Below, piece by piece: positions 34,951 to 43,896 of a stretch of DNA of 64,000 nt. The notes under the pieces are model-generated. The model saw only the letters and a program-made list of their open reading frames with translations. It did no database searches and was not told where the DNA came from. Source of the DNA: Anderseniella sp963700885 (lineage in GTDB: Bacteria; Pseudomonadota; Alphaproteobacteria; Rhizobiales; Aestuariivirgaceae); NCBI GenBank assembly GCA_963700885.1, contig CAVOZJ010000016.1, positions 1-64,000 on the forward strand. Reading direction: 5' to 3'. The translations under genes and the position numbers were made by a program. The first letter of the stretch is position 1. Each line of letters opens with the position of its first letter.

Positions 34951-36321
34951 ATGAAAGGCTTGAGGGCGAACAAGCCAGTACAGCACACCGAGGGCGAGTC
35001 CAACACCTCGTCGGCGCGGGCGGACTGGATTGCTCGCAACACCGGTGATCGTTCCGCCCCGCTGCTGAAGCGCGACGCCGATGCCTTCATGCACCAGTCG
35101 CTGTCGAGCCCGTGCGTCAACACCATCGCGAAGGCCGAAGGCATCTGGATCGAGGATCTCGATGGCCGCCGCTACATGGACTTCCACGGCAACTCGGTGC
35201 ACCACATCGGCTATGCCCACCCGCGCCTCGTCGCCGCCATCAAGCAGCAGCTTGACGATCTGAGCTTCTCGCCGCGCCGTTTCACCAACGAGGTTTCGGT
35301 GGAACTGGCCGAACGGCTGGGCAAGTTGGCGCCGGCAGACCTGAACCGCGTCTTGTTCACCACCGGCGGGTCTGACGCAGTCGAGGTGGCGCTCAAGATC
35401 GCCCGCGCCGCCACCGGCCGGTTCAAGACCTTGTCGTTCTGGGATGCCTTTCACGGGGCTGGCTTCGGCGCGTCGTCGGTAGGCGGCGAGGCGACGTTTC
35501 GCTCGCACATAGCCGGACCGCTGACGCCGGGCGCGGAGCACGTGGCGCCGTTTGCCTGCTACCGGTGCCCCTATGGCCACCCCGGACCAGACACTTGCGG
35601 ACTGGCCTGCGCCAACATGGTCGAGTACGTGCTGGAGCGCGAGGGCGACGTGGCCGCCGTCATTGGCGAGCCGATGCGGGCCGTCCCGCAGGTGCCGCCA
35701 CCGGGTTTCTGGAAGAAAGTGCGCGAGGCCTGCAACCGGCATGGCGCGTTGCTCATCCTCGACGAAATCCCTACCGGCCTTGGCAAGACTGGCAAGTTCT
35801 TCTCGTTCGAGCACGACGAGGTGGTGCCCGACATCGTGGTGCTGGGCAAGGCGCTGGGCGGGGGCATCCTGCCGCTTGCCGCGGTGGTGGCGCGGGAAGA
35901 GTTGAACGTCTGCGGCGAGTTCGCCATCGGTCACTATACCCACGAGAAGAATCCGGTGACGGCGCGGGTCGCGCTTACCACCCTTGACATCATCGAGGAC
36001 GAGGGGCTGGTTGAGCGCGCTGCGGATCTGGGCGGCTGGGCCATGGACCGGCTGCGCGCCTTTGGCCGGAAGAGCCCCATCGTCGGCGAGGTGCGGGGCA
36101 GGGGGCTGATGCTCGGCGTCGAGATCGTCTCGGACAAGGCGGCGCGCACCCCGGCCCCCGAGCTTGCTGAACGCATCTACTACAAGTGCCTCGACAAGGG
36201 TCTCAGCTTCAAGATATCGGGCGGTTGCACGCTGACCCTGTCGCCGCCGCTGGTGATCTCGCGGGAGGATCTCGACACGGCGCTGACCATCGTCGAGACG
36301 GCCATCGCCGGGGTTCACTAG
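34951..36321 (+). CDS. pbfA: PbfA-like PLP lyase, (R)-1-hydroxy-2-aminoethylphosphonate ammonia-lyase
   Basis: A 456-residue class III aminotransferase-fold protein. Key segments are FTTGGSDAVEVALKIARAATGR, LLILDEIPTGLGKTGKFFSFEHDEVVPD and the PLP lysine in VVLGKALGGGILPLA. A cysteine-rich loop, PFACYRCPYGHPGPDTCGLAC, resembles that of the PbfA/ethanolamine-phosphate lyase group rather than ordinary transaminases. PbfA converts hydroxylated AEP to phosphonoacetaldehyde and ammonia and commonly neighbours phnWAY. Its ATG follows the phnY stop by one base. Another class III aminotransferase role is the alternative. Confidence 0.8.
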   Translation: MKGLRANKPVQHTEGESNTSSARADWIARNTGDRSAPLLKRDADAFMHQSLSSPCVNTIAKAEGIWIEDLDGRRYMDFHGNSVHHIGYAHPRLVAAIKQQLDDLSFSPRRFTNEVSVELAERLGKLAPADLNRVLFTTGGSDAVEVALKIARAATGRFKTLSFWDAFHGAGFGASSVGGEATFRSHIAGPLTPGAEHVAPFACYRCPYGHPGPDTCGLACANMVEYVLEREGDVAAVIGEPMRAVPQVPPPGFWKKVREACNRHGALLILDEIPTGLGKTGKFFSFEHDEVVPDIVVLGKALGGGILPLAAVVAREELNVCGEFAIGHYTHEKNPVTARVALTTLDIIEDEGLVERAADLGGWAMDRLRAFGRKSPIVGEVRGRGLMLGVEIVSDKAARTPAPELAERIYYKCLDKGLSFKISGGCTLTLSPPLVISREDLDTALTIVETAIAGVH

Positions 36322-36325
36322 CACC

Positions 36326-37357
36326 ATGCGGGGGCCAAAGGTCGTCAGGACCGACAGCGAGCTTGAATGCCCCGAGATCGACAGGGTGTTGCGTGATCGC
36401 GGCTGTAAACTTGTGTTGCTGCCGGACGGCGTCAGCGAGGACGAACTGGCGCACCAGGTTCGCGACGCCGACCTGCTGCTGATGTGCTACACGCCCATCA
36501 CCGCCAAGGTCATCAACGGCGCTGAGCGCCTCAAGGCCATCGTCAAGTACGGCGTCGGCATCGACGCTATCGACATTGCGGCCGCCAAGGCGCGCGGCAT
36601 CCCCGTTGTCAACGTACCTGAATACGCAGAAGAGACGGTAGCCGAAGGCGCATTTGCGCTGATGATCGCGCTGGCCAAGCGGCTGATGCCGATCCACGCG
36701 GCCATGCAGCGGCAAGTTTGGATTTGGCCGGAAAGCCGGTGGCGGGCATCGGACATTGCCGGCAAGACGGTCGGCCTTGTCGGAACGGGACGCATTGGCC
36801 GGTCGATGGCGCGCATGGCGGGGGCGGGGTTCCGCGCCCGGGTGCTGGGCTATGACCCCTACGTTGATGTGCAGACAATGCAGGCGCACGGTATCGAAAA
36901 GTGTGATGACCTGCATGACTTGCTGGGCCGGTCGGACTTCGTGTCGCTGCACATGGCGCTGAACGATGAAACCCGGCAGATCATTGGCGCGGCCGAGCTT
37001 GCCGTCATGAAGCCATCGGCGTTCCTGATAAACGTCTCACGCGGCGCGCTGGTGGATGAGTTAGCCCTGCTGGCGGCGCTTGAAGCCGGGCAGATTGCAG
37101 GCGCCGGGCTCGACGTATTTTCGCAGGAGCCGCTTGATCGCGCCGCACATCCGCTGCGCGAGCTCTATGACATGGACAATGTCATCCTGTCGCCGCACCT
37201 CACCTTCTTCACCAATGAAGCCATGCTGCGGCTGGAGCAGGATACGCTCGACCGCTGCTTCGAGGCGCTGGAAGGCAAGCCGGTGCTGGTGAAGTCGGGC
37301 GACCCGCGGTTGACGTCGCAGACCGTTGGCGTGCGCTTCCCGGACCCATCTGAATGA
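36326..37357 (+). CDS. D-2-hydroxyacid dehydrogenase (phosphoglycerate dehydrogenase-like)
   Basis: A 343-residue NAD-dependent dehydrogenase. The Rossmann motif GLVGTGRIGRSMARM starts near residue 148. The catalytic arginine lies in NVSRGALVDE, the glutamate in SQEPLDRA and the histidine in LSPHLTFFTNEA. It is four bases downstream of the pbfA-like gene, so it belongs to the phosphonate operon. It is not a standard part of AEP breakdown; a hydroxylated phosphono acid such as phosphonolactate is a possible substrate (inference only). Confidence 0.85.
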   Translation: MRGPKVVRTDSELECPEIDRVLRDRGCKLVLLPDGVSEDELAHQVRDADLLLMCYTPITAKVINGAERLKAIVKYGVGIDAIDIAAAKARGIPVVNVPEYAEETVAEGAFALMIALAKRLMPIHAAMQRQVWIWPESRWRASDIAGKTVGLVGTGRIGRSMARMAGAGFRARVLGYDPYVDVQTMQAHGIEKCDDLHDLLGRSDFVSLHMALNDETRQIIGAAELAVMKPSAFLINVSRGALVDELALLAALEAGQIAGAGLDVFSQEPLDRAAHPLRELYDMDNVILSPHLTFFTNEAMLRLEQDTLDRCFEALEGKPVLVKSGDPRLTSQTVGVRFPDPSE

Positions 37358-38199
37358 GCGGACCCTCGCTGTTCGTGATCGCGCTGGTGTTGGCGGCGGC
37401 ACTGCTGCACGCCACCTGGAACGCCATCGTCAAGGGTTCGGCGGACCGGTTGCTGGCGCTCGCCATGGTCAATCTCGGCCATATTCTCGTGGGCGTGGTG
37501 CTGGTGGTGCTTTATGCGCCGCCGGCGCGCGAGGCCTGGGGATTCATTGCCGCGTCCACCTTCATCCACTTCTTCTATTATGGCTTCCTGCTGATGGCCT
37601 ACCGGTTGGGCGACTTCAGCCAGGTCTATCCGATTGCGCGCGGCGTGGCCCCGGTGCTGGTGGCGCTGGGGGCATGGGTGTTCGCCGGCGAGGTGCTGCC
37701 ACCACTGGCGTGGGCGGCCATCCTGATCATCTCGGCGGCCATTGCGGCGCAGGCGTTCGGGCGCCGGCGTGTCGACCTGCAGTCGGGCGCGGTCATGGCG
37801 GCGTTGCTGACGGGGCTCACCATCGCTGCCTACTCGGTGGCGGACGGCTTGGGCGTACGCGCCTCCGGCAGCCCGCTGGGCTATATCGGCTGGCTGTTCC
37901 TGCTGGAGGGTTTCTCCATCGTTGCGCTGTTCTGGCTGGGCCGGTCGCGGCTGCGGGCGCTGCCGGTGAAGAGCTGGGTCATCGGTGTGACCGGCGGGTT
38001 GTTGTCGTCGCTGGCCTACGGGCTGGCTATCTACGCCAAGAGCCTGACGACGCTGGGCAGCGTGTCAGCCATCCGCGAGACGAGTGTGGTTATGGCCGCG
38101 CTGATCGGCATCGTCTGGTTTGGCGAACGGCCGTGGAAATTGCGCCTCGCCTCGGCTGCAGTCGTGGCTGCAGGCATCATCCTGCTCGCAATGGCATGA
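37354..38199 (+). CDS. EamA/DMT family transporter
   Basis: A 281-residue inner-membrane protein with about ten hydrophobic helices in two EamA repeats. The second repeat ends with LTTLGSVSAIRETSVVMAALIGIVWFGE. The ATG overlaps the upstream stop (ATGA). As the last gene of the phosphonate operon, it may export a by-product such as alanine or bring in an organic solute. The substrate cannot be told from sequence. Confidence 0.83.
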   Translation: MSGPSLFVIALVLAAALLHATWNAIVKGSADRLLALAMVNLGHILVGVVLVVLYAPPAREAWGFIAASTFIHFFYYGFLLMAYRLGDFSQVYPIARGVAPVLVALGAWVFAGEVLPPLAWAAILIISAAIAAQAFGRRRVDLQSGAVMAALLTGLTIAAYSVADGLGVRASGSPLGYIGWLFLLEGFSIVALFWLGRSRLRALPVKSWVIGVTGGLLSSLAYGLAIYAKSLTTLGSVSAIRETSVVMAALIGIVWFGERPWKLRLASAAVVAAGIILLAMA

Positions 38200-38495
38200 C
38201 TGCCGGTCGTCACGGCACTGCGCGAGGCAGCGCGGGGCAATGTCGGGGCAACATCAGCCGCAACGCAGAGTTCAGCACCACCATCAAGCAACGCCGCTTC
38301 ATCAAGGCATCAATGCTCAAGGTGAACGCAGACCTCGTGGGGGAATTGCAACCAAGGCTAAAGTTTCGGCAAAATCCGTTTTTTGCCTAATAATTGGGCT
38401 GAATGACTGGGGTCGATTTGACCCGGCGGGTCTTCGCCGGCTGAAATACATAACGTTTGCAATGTTTTACCCTTTCTTCTGCTGTCGTTAAGGAT
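38200..38495. other. Non-coding region with three successive hairpins
   Basis: No gene is seen in about 300 bases between the EamA gene and ureD. Three inverted repeats follow one another: GGCAAAA/TTTTGCC at 38368-38387, GGGTC-GATTT-GACCC at about 38410-38424, and CCGGCG-GGTCTT-CGCCGG at 38423-38440. The first may terminate the phosphonate operon. Whether the rest is terminator debris or a structured leader is unclear. Confidence 0.45.
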
Positions 38496-38511
38496 TGGCA
38501 CGAGGCTTGAA
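38496..38511 (+). promoter_or_regulatory. Possible sigma-54 promoter of the urease operon
   Basis: TGGCACG-N4-TTGAA matches the -24 box of the sigma-54 consensus exactly but has TTGAA, not TTGC, at -12. It lies 85 bases upstream of the favoured ureD start. Nitrogen-limited (NtrC-type) urease expression would make sense. The -12 mismatch keeps confidence low. Confidence 0.3.
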
Positions 38512-38595
38512 ATACCCCGGTAGTCCAAAACCGTGCACTGGCTGGCGATACAACCCTGCACCCTGGCGGCAAACAACAAGACGGACGGGGAAACG

Positions 38596-39480
38596 TTGAG
38601 CGCCACCGCTGACAACCGCAACAAGGCGGCTTCGCTGAAACTGGTTCGGGCGTCCCGGTCCGGCCCTGACCAGCCGCGCCTGCAACGGTCCCAGGGCGAG
38701 ATCAGGCTGGGCTTCAAGCAAGGCGTGAACGGCCGCACCGCGCTGGATGACTTCTATCAGCAGGGCTGCATGAAGGCGCGCCTGCCACGCCAACTCGATG
38801 AAGCTCATGAAGCGGTGCTGATCAATACGGCTGGCGGGCTGACGGGCGGCGACGAGATTCGCGTGTGGGCGAACTTTGCCACCGGCACGAACGCCGTCAT
38901 CACGACGCAAGCCTGCGAGCGCATCTACAGAGCATCGGCGGGCTCCGCCCAGGTGACCTCGCGCCTGACGGTTGCCAAGGGGGCCCGCGCTCGCTGGCTG
39001 CCGCAGGAAACGATCATTTTCGAGGGCGCCAGCCTGTCGAGGCGAATGCTTGCCGATCTCGAAGAAGGCGCGAACCTGCTGGCCTGCGAGTCCGTCATTC
39101 TCGGCCGCCCCGCAATGGGCGAGTACGTTCATTGCGCGCGGCTTACCGACGAATGGACCATCAGCATCAATGGCAGACCCGTGTTCATCGACCGGCTGGG
39201 GCTTGATGGCGATCTTTCCGCCGAACTGAACCGGGCAGGCGTCGGCAATGGCGCGCGCTGCTATGCCAGCGTGATGGCGGCAGGAGCCGGCGTCGCCCGC
39301 CAGTGCGAGACGGCTAGGCAACTGATCGCTGCAAGCGGCCTTCCCGGCGGCGCCAGCAATCTTGGCAATGTCATGCTGGCCCGGCTGCTCGCCCCCAACA
39401 GTCATGAACTGCGCGCTGTGCTGCTGCCGCTGCTGGAGGCGCTGGGCGAGGCGCCGCTGCCGCGCGTATGGCGCATGTGA
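38596..39480 (+). CDS. ureD: Urease accessory protein UreD
   Basis: Chaperone that, with UreF and UreG, loads nickel into urease. It is recognised from RSQGEIRLGFKQG, LINTAGGLTGGDEIRV, TQACERIYRA and LPQETIIFEGA, all standard UreD landmarks. The start is uncertain: TTG at 38596 has GGGGA upstream and gives 294 residues. A GTG at 38533 would add 21 residues without a ribosome site. The first gene of the urease operon, it ends 22 bases before ureA. Confidence 0.9.
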   Translation: MSATADNRNKAASLKLVRASRSGPDQPRLQRSQGEIRLGFKQGVNGRTALDDFYQQGCMKARLPRQLDEAHEAVLINTAGGLTGGDEIRVWANFATGTNAVITTQACERIYRASAGSAQVTSRLTVAKGARARWLPQETIIFEGASLSRRMLADLEEGANLLACESVILGRPAMGEYVHCARLTDEWTISINGRPVFIDRLGLDGDLSAELNRAGVGNGARCYASVMAAGAGVARQCETARQLIAASGLPGGASNLGNVMLARLLAPNSHELRAVLLPLLEALGEAPLPRVWRM

Positions 39481-39502
39481 TCGAACCGGAGGAAGCTGAC
39501 AC

Positions 39503-39805
39503 GTGAACCTGACACCGAGAGAAAAGGACAAGCTGCTCATCTCCGTTGCGGCCATGGTGGCGCGGCGCCGGCTGGAGCGCGGCGTGAAGCTCAACTACCC
39601 CGAGGCAATTGCGCTGATATCCGACTTCGTGGTGGAAGGCGCCCGCGATGGCGCCACCGTCGCCCAGCTCATGGCCGATGGGGCGAAGGTCATCAGCCGC
39701 GACCAGGTGATGGAAGGCGTGGCCGAGATGATCGGCGACGTTCAGGTCGAGGCCACGTTTCCCGACGGGACCAAGCTCGTCACCGTTCATGAACCCATTC
39801 GCTGA
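39503..39805 (+). CDS. ureA: Urease gamma subunit UreA
   Basis: A 100-residue structural subunit, full length, with MNLTPREKDKLLISVAAMVARRR at the start, LNYPEAIALI in the middle and VTVHEPIR at the end, all diagnostic of UreA. It is followed 12 bases later by a small His-rich gene rather than directly by ureB. Confidence 0.97.
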   Translation: MNLTPREKDKLLISVAAMVARRRLERGVKLNYPEAIALISDFVVEGARDGATVAQLMADGAKVISRDQVMEGVAEMIGDVQVEATFPDGTKLVTVHEPIR

Positions 39806-39817
39806 AAGGACCTTGTG

Positions 39818-39985
39818 ATGACCCGTCTGACACTTTCTGCAGCAGCCATCCTCGCCGCAACGCCGGCCCTTGCCCATGACGGCCCACATCTGCACCCGCA
39901 CGGCACCGAGCTAGCCTGGTCGCTGCTCGCGATGGGCCTTGTCGCCGCTTTTGCAGTCTGGCTGTTGAAGGGCCGAGGCCAATGA
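39818..39985 (+). CDS. Small His-rich exported or membrane peptide between ureA and ureB
   Basis: A 55-residue reading frame with GAAAGGA upstream. The N-terminus looks like a signal peptide (hydrophobic run, then TPALA|HD). It is followed by a His-rich patch, HDGPHLHPHGTE (four histidines in ten residues), and one membrane helix (LAWSLLAMGLVAAFAVWLL) with a positive tail. The stop overlaps the ureB ATG (ATGA), strong evidence that it is translated. I recognise no named family. A role in nickel handling or in membrane localisation of urease assembly is a guess from the histidines and position. Confidence 0.75.
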   Translation: MTRLTLSAAAILAATPALAHDGPHLHPHGTELAWSLLAMGLVAAFAVWLLKGRGQ

Positions 39986-40289
39986 TCCCCGGCGAGATCA
40001 TCACGACTGACGGTGACCTGACGCTCAACGAAGGCGCACCAACCGTGACGCTGAGCGTCGCCAATACCGGCGACCGGCCGGTGCAGGTGGGCTCGCACTA
40101 TCACTTCGCCGAAACCAACCCGGCGCTGGACTTCGACCGCGGCAAGGCCAGGGGCATGCGCCTCGACATCGCCGCGGGAACGGCAGTCCGCTTCGAACCG
40201 GGCCAGACCCGCGACGTCACGCTGGTGCCCCTCAAGGGCGCGCGCAAGGTCTACGGCTTCAACCAGAAAGTCATGGGAGGGCTGGACTG

Positions 40290-40290
<1 letters not shown>
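39982..40290 (+). CDS. ureB: Urease beta subunit UreB
   Basis: A 102-residue structural subunit with MIPGEIITTDGDLTLNEG, the GSHYHFAETNPALDFDR motif and FEPGQTRDVTLVPLKGARKVYGF. Length and motifs are normal. Its start overlaps the small upstream gene by four bases and its stop overlaps the ureC ATG by one base. Confidence 0.97.
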
Positions 40291-41999
<1,709 letters not shown>

Positions 42000-42019
42000 G
42001 CCTCGAAGGAGCAACGCCA

Positions 42020-42544
42020 ATGCGCGCCATTGCCCACATTCCCGCCGCCGAGGTCGTTTCGCAACCGCTGGCCGTGATCACGTTGACCAAGGACCAGCGC
42101 CACCGCCGCCGCATCAGCCTGACCACCGACAACGGGCTGGAGTTCCTGCTTGACCTGCCGCGCGCCGTACAGCTTGCCCACGGTGACGGCCTGCAACTCG
42201 AAGACGGCCAGATCATCCTGGTGGCGGCAGAGCCTGAACCGCTGATGGCGGTTCGGGCGCGCGATGCGCACCACCTGCTGGTGCTGGCCTGGCACGTGGG
42301 CAACCGGCACCTGGAGGCCCAGATCGAGGATGACCGTATCCTGGTGCGCCGCGACCACGTCATTGAGGACATGCTGAAGGGCCTCGGCGCACATACGGAG
42401 CTGGTGATCGAGCCGTTTACCCCGCAAGGCGGCGCCTATGGCGATGCCCACTCCAGTCATCACCATGATCATGACCACAACCATGACCACGAACACGGTC
42501 ACAACCATCAGCACCAGGGCCACGGCGGAGAAGACGCAGCATGA
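42020..42544 (+). CDS. ureE: Urease nickel metallochaperone UreE
   Basis: A 174-residue protein delivering Ni2+ to the urease assembly complex. The central domain has the conserved AWHVGNRHL histidine region. The C-terminal tail from about residue 145 is very His/Asp-rich (HHHDHDHNHDHEHGHNHQHQ), a classic metal-binding tail. It overlaps ureF by four bases. Confidence 0.93.
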   Translation: MRAIAHIPAAEVVSQPLAVITLTKDQRHRRRISLTTDNGLEFLLDLPRAVQLAHGDGLQLEDGQIILVAAEPEPLMAVRARDAHHLLVLAWHVGNRHLEAQIEDDRILVRRDHVIEDMLKGLGAHTELVIEPFTPQGGAYGDAHSSHHHDHDHNHDHEHGHNHQHQGHGGEDAA

Positions 42545-43230
42545 CGGCGGTTTCTGACGCTGGCCTGTATCGCTTGATGACATGGCTGTCGCCGTCGTTT
42601 CCGGTTGGCGCCTTCAGCTACAGCCAGGGGCTGGAGGCAGCCATTGCCGCCGGGCTGGTGGCGTGCGAGCGCAGCATGGCCGGCTGGCTGCAGGACAGTC
42701 TTGCCGGCGGGCCGCTGTGGTCGGATGCGGTGATATTTGCCCGCGCCCATGATGCGGGCCGTTCCAACCGGCACTTCAACGTGCTTGACGTTGCCAATTT
42801 CGCCACCGCATTCCAGCCTTCGGCGGAACTGCGCATGGAAACGCTGGCGCAAGGCCAGGCATTCATGTCAGCGGCCTTGCAGTCGTGGCCGTGCGGTGCG
42901 CTGGAGACCTTGCGTCAGGCGGCGGGAATGGACGTTGCGTACCCGGTCGCGGTGGCCGTGGCCGCCGCCGGTCATGGCATTGATGAACGCGCAGCCTTGC
43001 ATGCATGGCTTCATGCGGCGATCGCCAATCAGGTATCGGCCGCCATCCGGCTGGTGCCGCTGGGCCAGAACCAGGGTCAGCGCCTGCTTGCCGGGGCCGA
43101 AACGCTGGCTGGCGAGGCGAGGGATGCAGCCTTGCTCACGCCGCTGTCTCGCCTGTCCACCAACTGCCTGATGGCGGACATCTGTTCGATGAACCACGAA
43201 ACCCAGCATACGAGGCTTTTCAGATCATGA
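42541..43230 (+). CDS. ureF: Urease accessory protein UreF
   Basis: A 229-residue GTPase-gating accessory protein. It is recognised from LMTWLSPSFPVGAFSYSQGLEAAI at the N-terminus and by order in the operon. It overlaps ureE upstream and ureG downstream (ATGA each), so translation of E-F-G is coupled. Confidence 0.93.
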   Translation: MTAVSDAGLYRLMTWLSPSFPVGAFSYSQGLEAAIAAGLVACERSMAGWLQDSLAGGPLWSDAVIFARAHDAGRSNRHFNVLDVANFATAFQPSAELRMETLAQGQAFMSAALQSWPCGALETLRQAAGMDVAYPVAVAVAAAGHGIDERAALHAWLHAAIANQVSAAIRLVPLGQNQGQRLLAGAETLAGEARDAALLTPLSRLSTNCLMADICSMNHETQHTRLFRS

Positions 43231-43869
43231 CCCAGGCAAACGGACCCTTGCGTGTCGGCATTGGCGGTCCTGTGGGCTCCGGCAAGACCACGCTCACCCG
43301 CCGGCTGTGCGAGGCGATGCGCCAGCAGTATTCTATCGGCGTGGTCACCAACGACATCTACACCCGCGAAGACGCCATGATGCTGGCGCGCTGGCAGGTC
43401 CTGCCGGAAGACCGCATCGTCGGCGTGGAAACCGGCGGCTGCCCGCATACCGCCATCCGCGAGGATGCCTCGATCAACCTTGCTGCCATTGCCGATCTGA
43501 CGGCCCGGCATCCGGACCTCGACGTGGTATTCATCGAGTTCAGGCGGGGACAACCTTGCCGCCACCTTCTCGCCGGAACTCGCTGATCTTACCATCTATG
43601 TGATCAGCGTCTGCCAGGGCGAGGAGATACCGCGCAAAGGGGGCCCGGGCATCACCCGCTCCGATCTGCTGATCATCAACAAGACCGATCTTGCCCCGCA
43701 TGTCGGCGCCGATCTTGAGGTCATGGCGTCCGATGCGGCGCGCATGCGCAAGGGGCTGCCGGTGTATTTCACCGACCTGAAGCGTGTCGATGGCCTGACC
43801 GCAGTGGTGGAAACGCTGGCCCGGCAAGGTGGCCTCGCAGCACCGGCGGCTGCCAGGGTAGCACCCTGA
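43227..43869 (+). pseudogene. ureG: Urease GTPase UreG, frameshifted
   Basis: SIMIBI-class GTPase that powers nickel insertion. The first frame has the P-loop GGPVGSGKTTL, TNDIYTREDA and the VETGGCPHTAIREDASIN metal/switch motif. After VVFIE the conserved SGGDNLAATFSPELADLTIYVISV continues only if one T of the TT at 43539-43540 is removed. The rest (GEEIPRKGGPGITRSDLLIINKTDLAPHVGA) reads normally to 43869. The total of 643 bases is 3n+1, as for a single insertion, and the repaired product is about 213 residues, normal length. Confidence 0.9.
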
Positions 43870-43896
43870 CAACCTGATGCCGCCAACAACGCAAGC

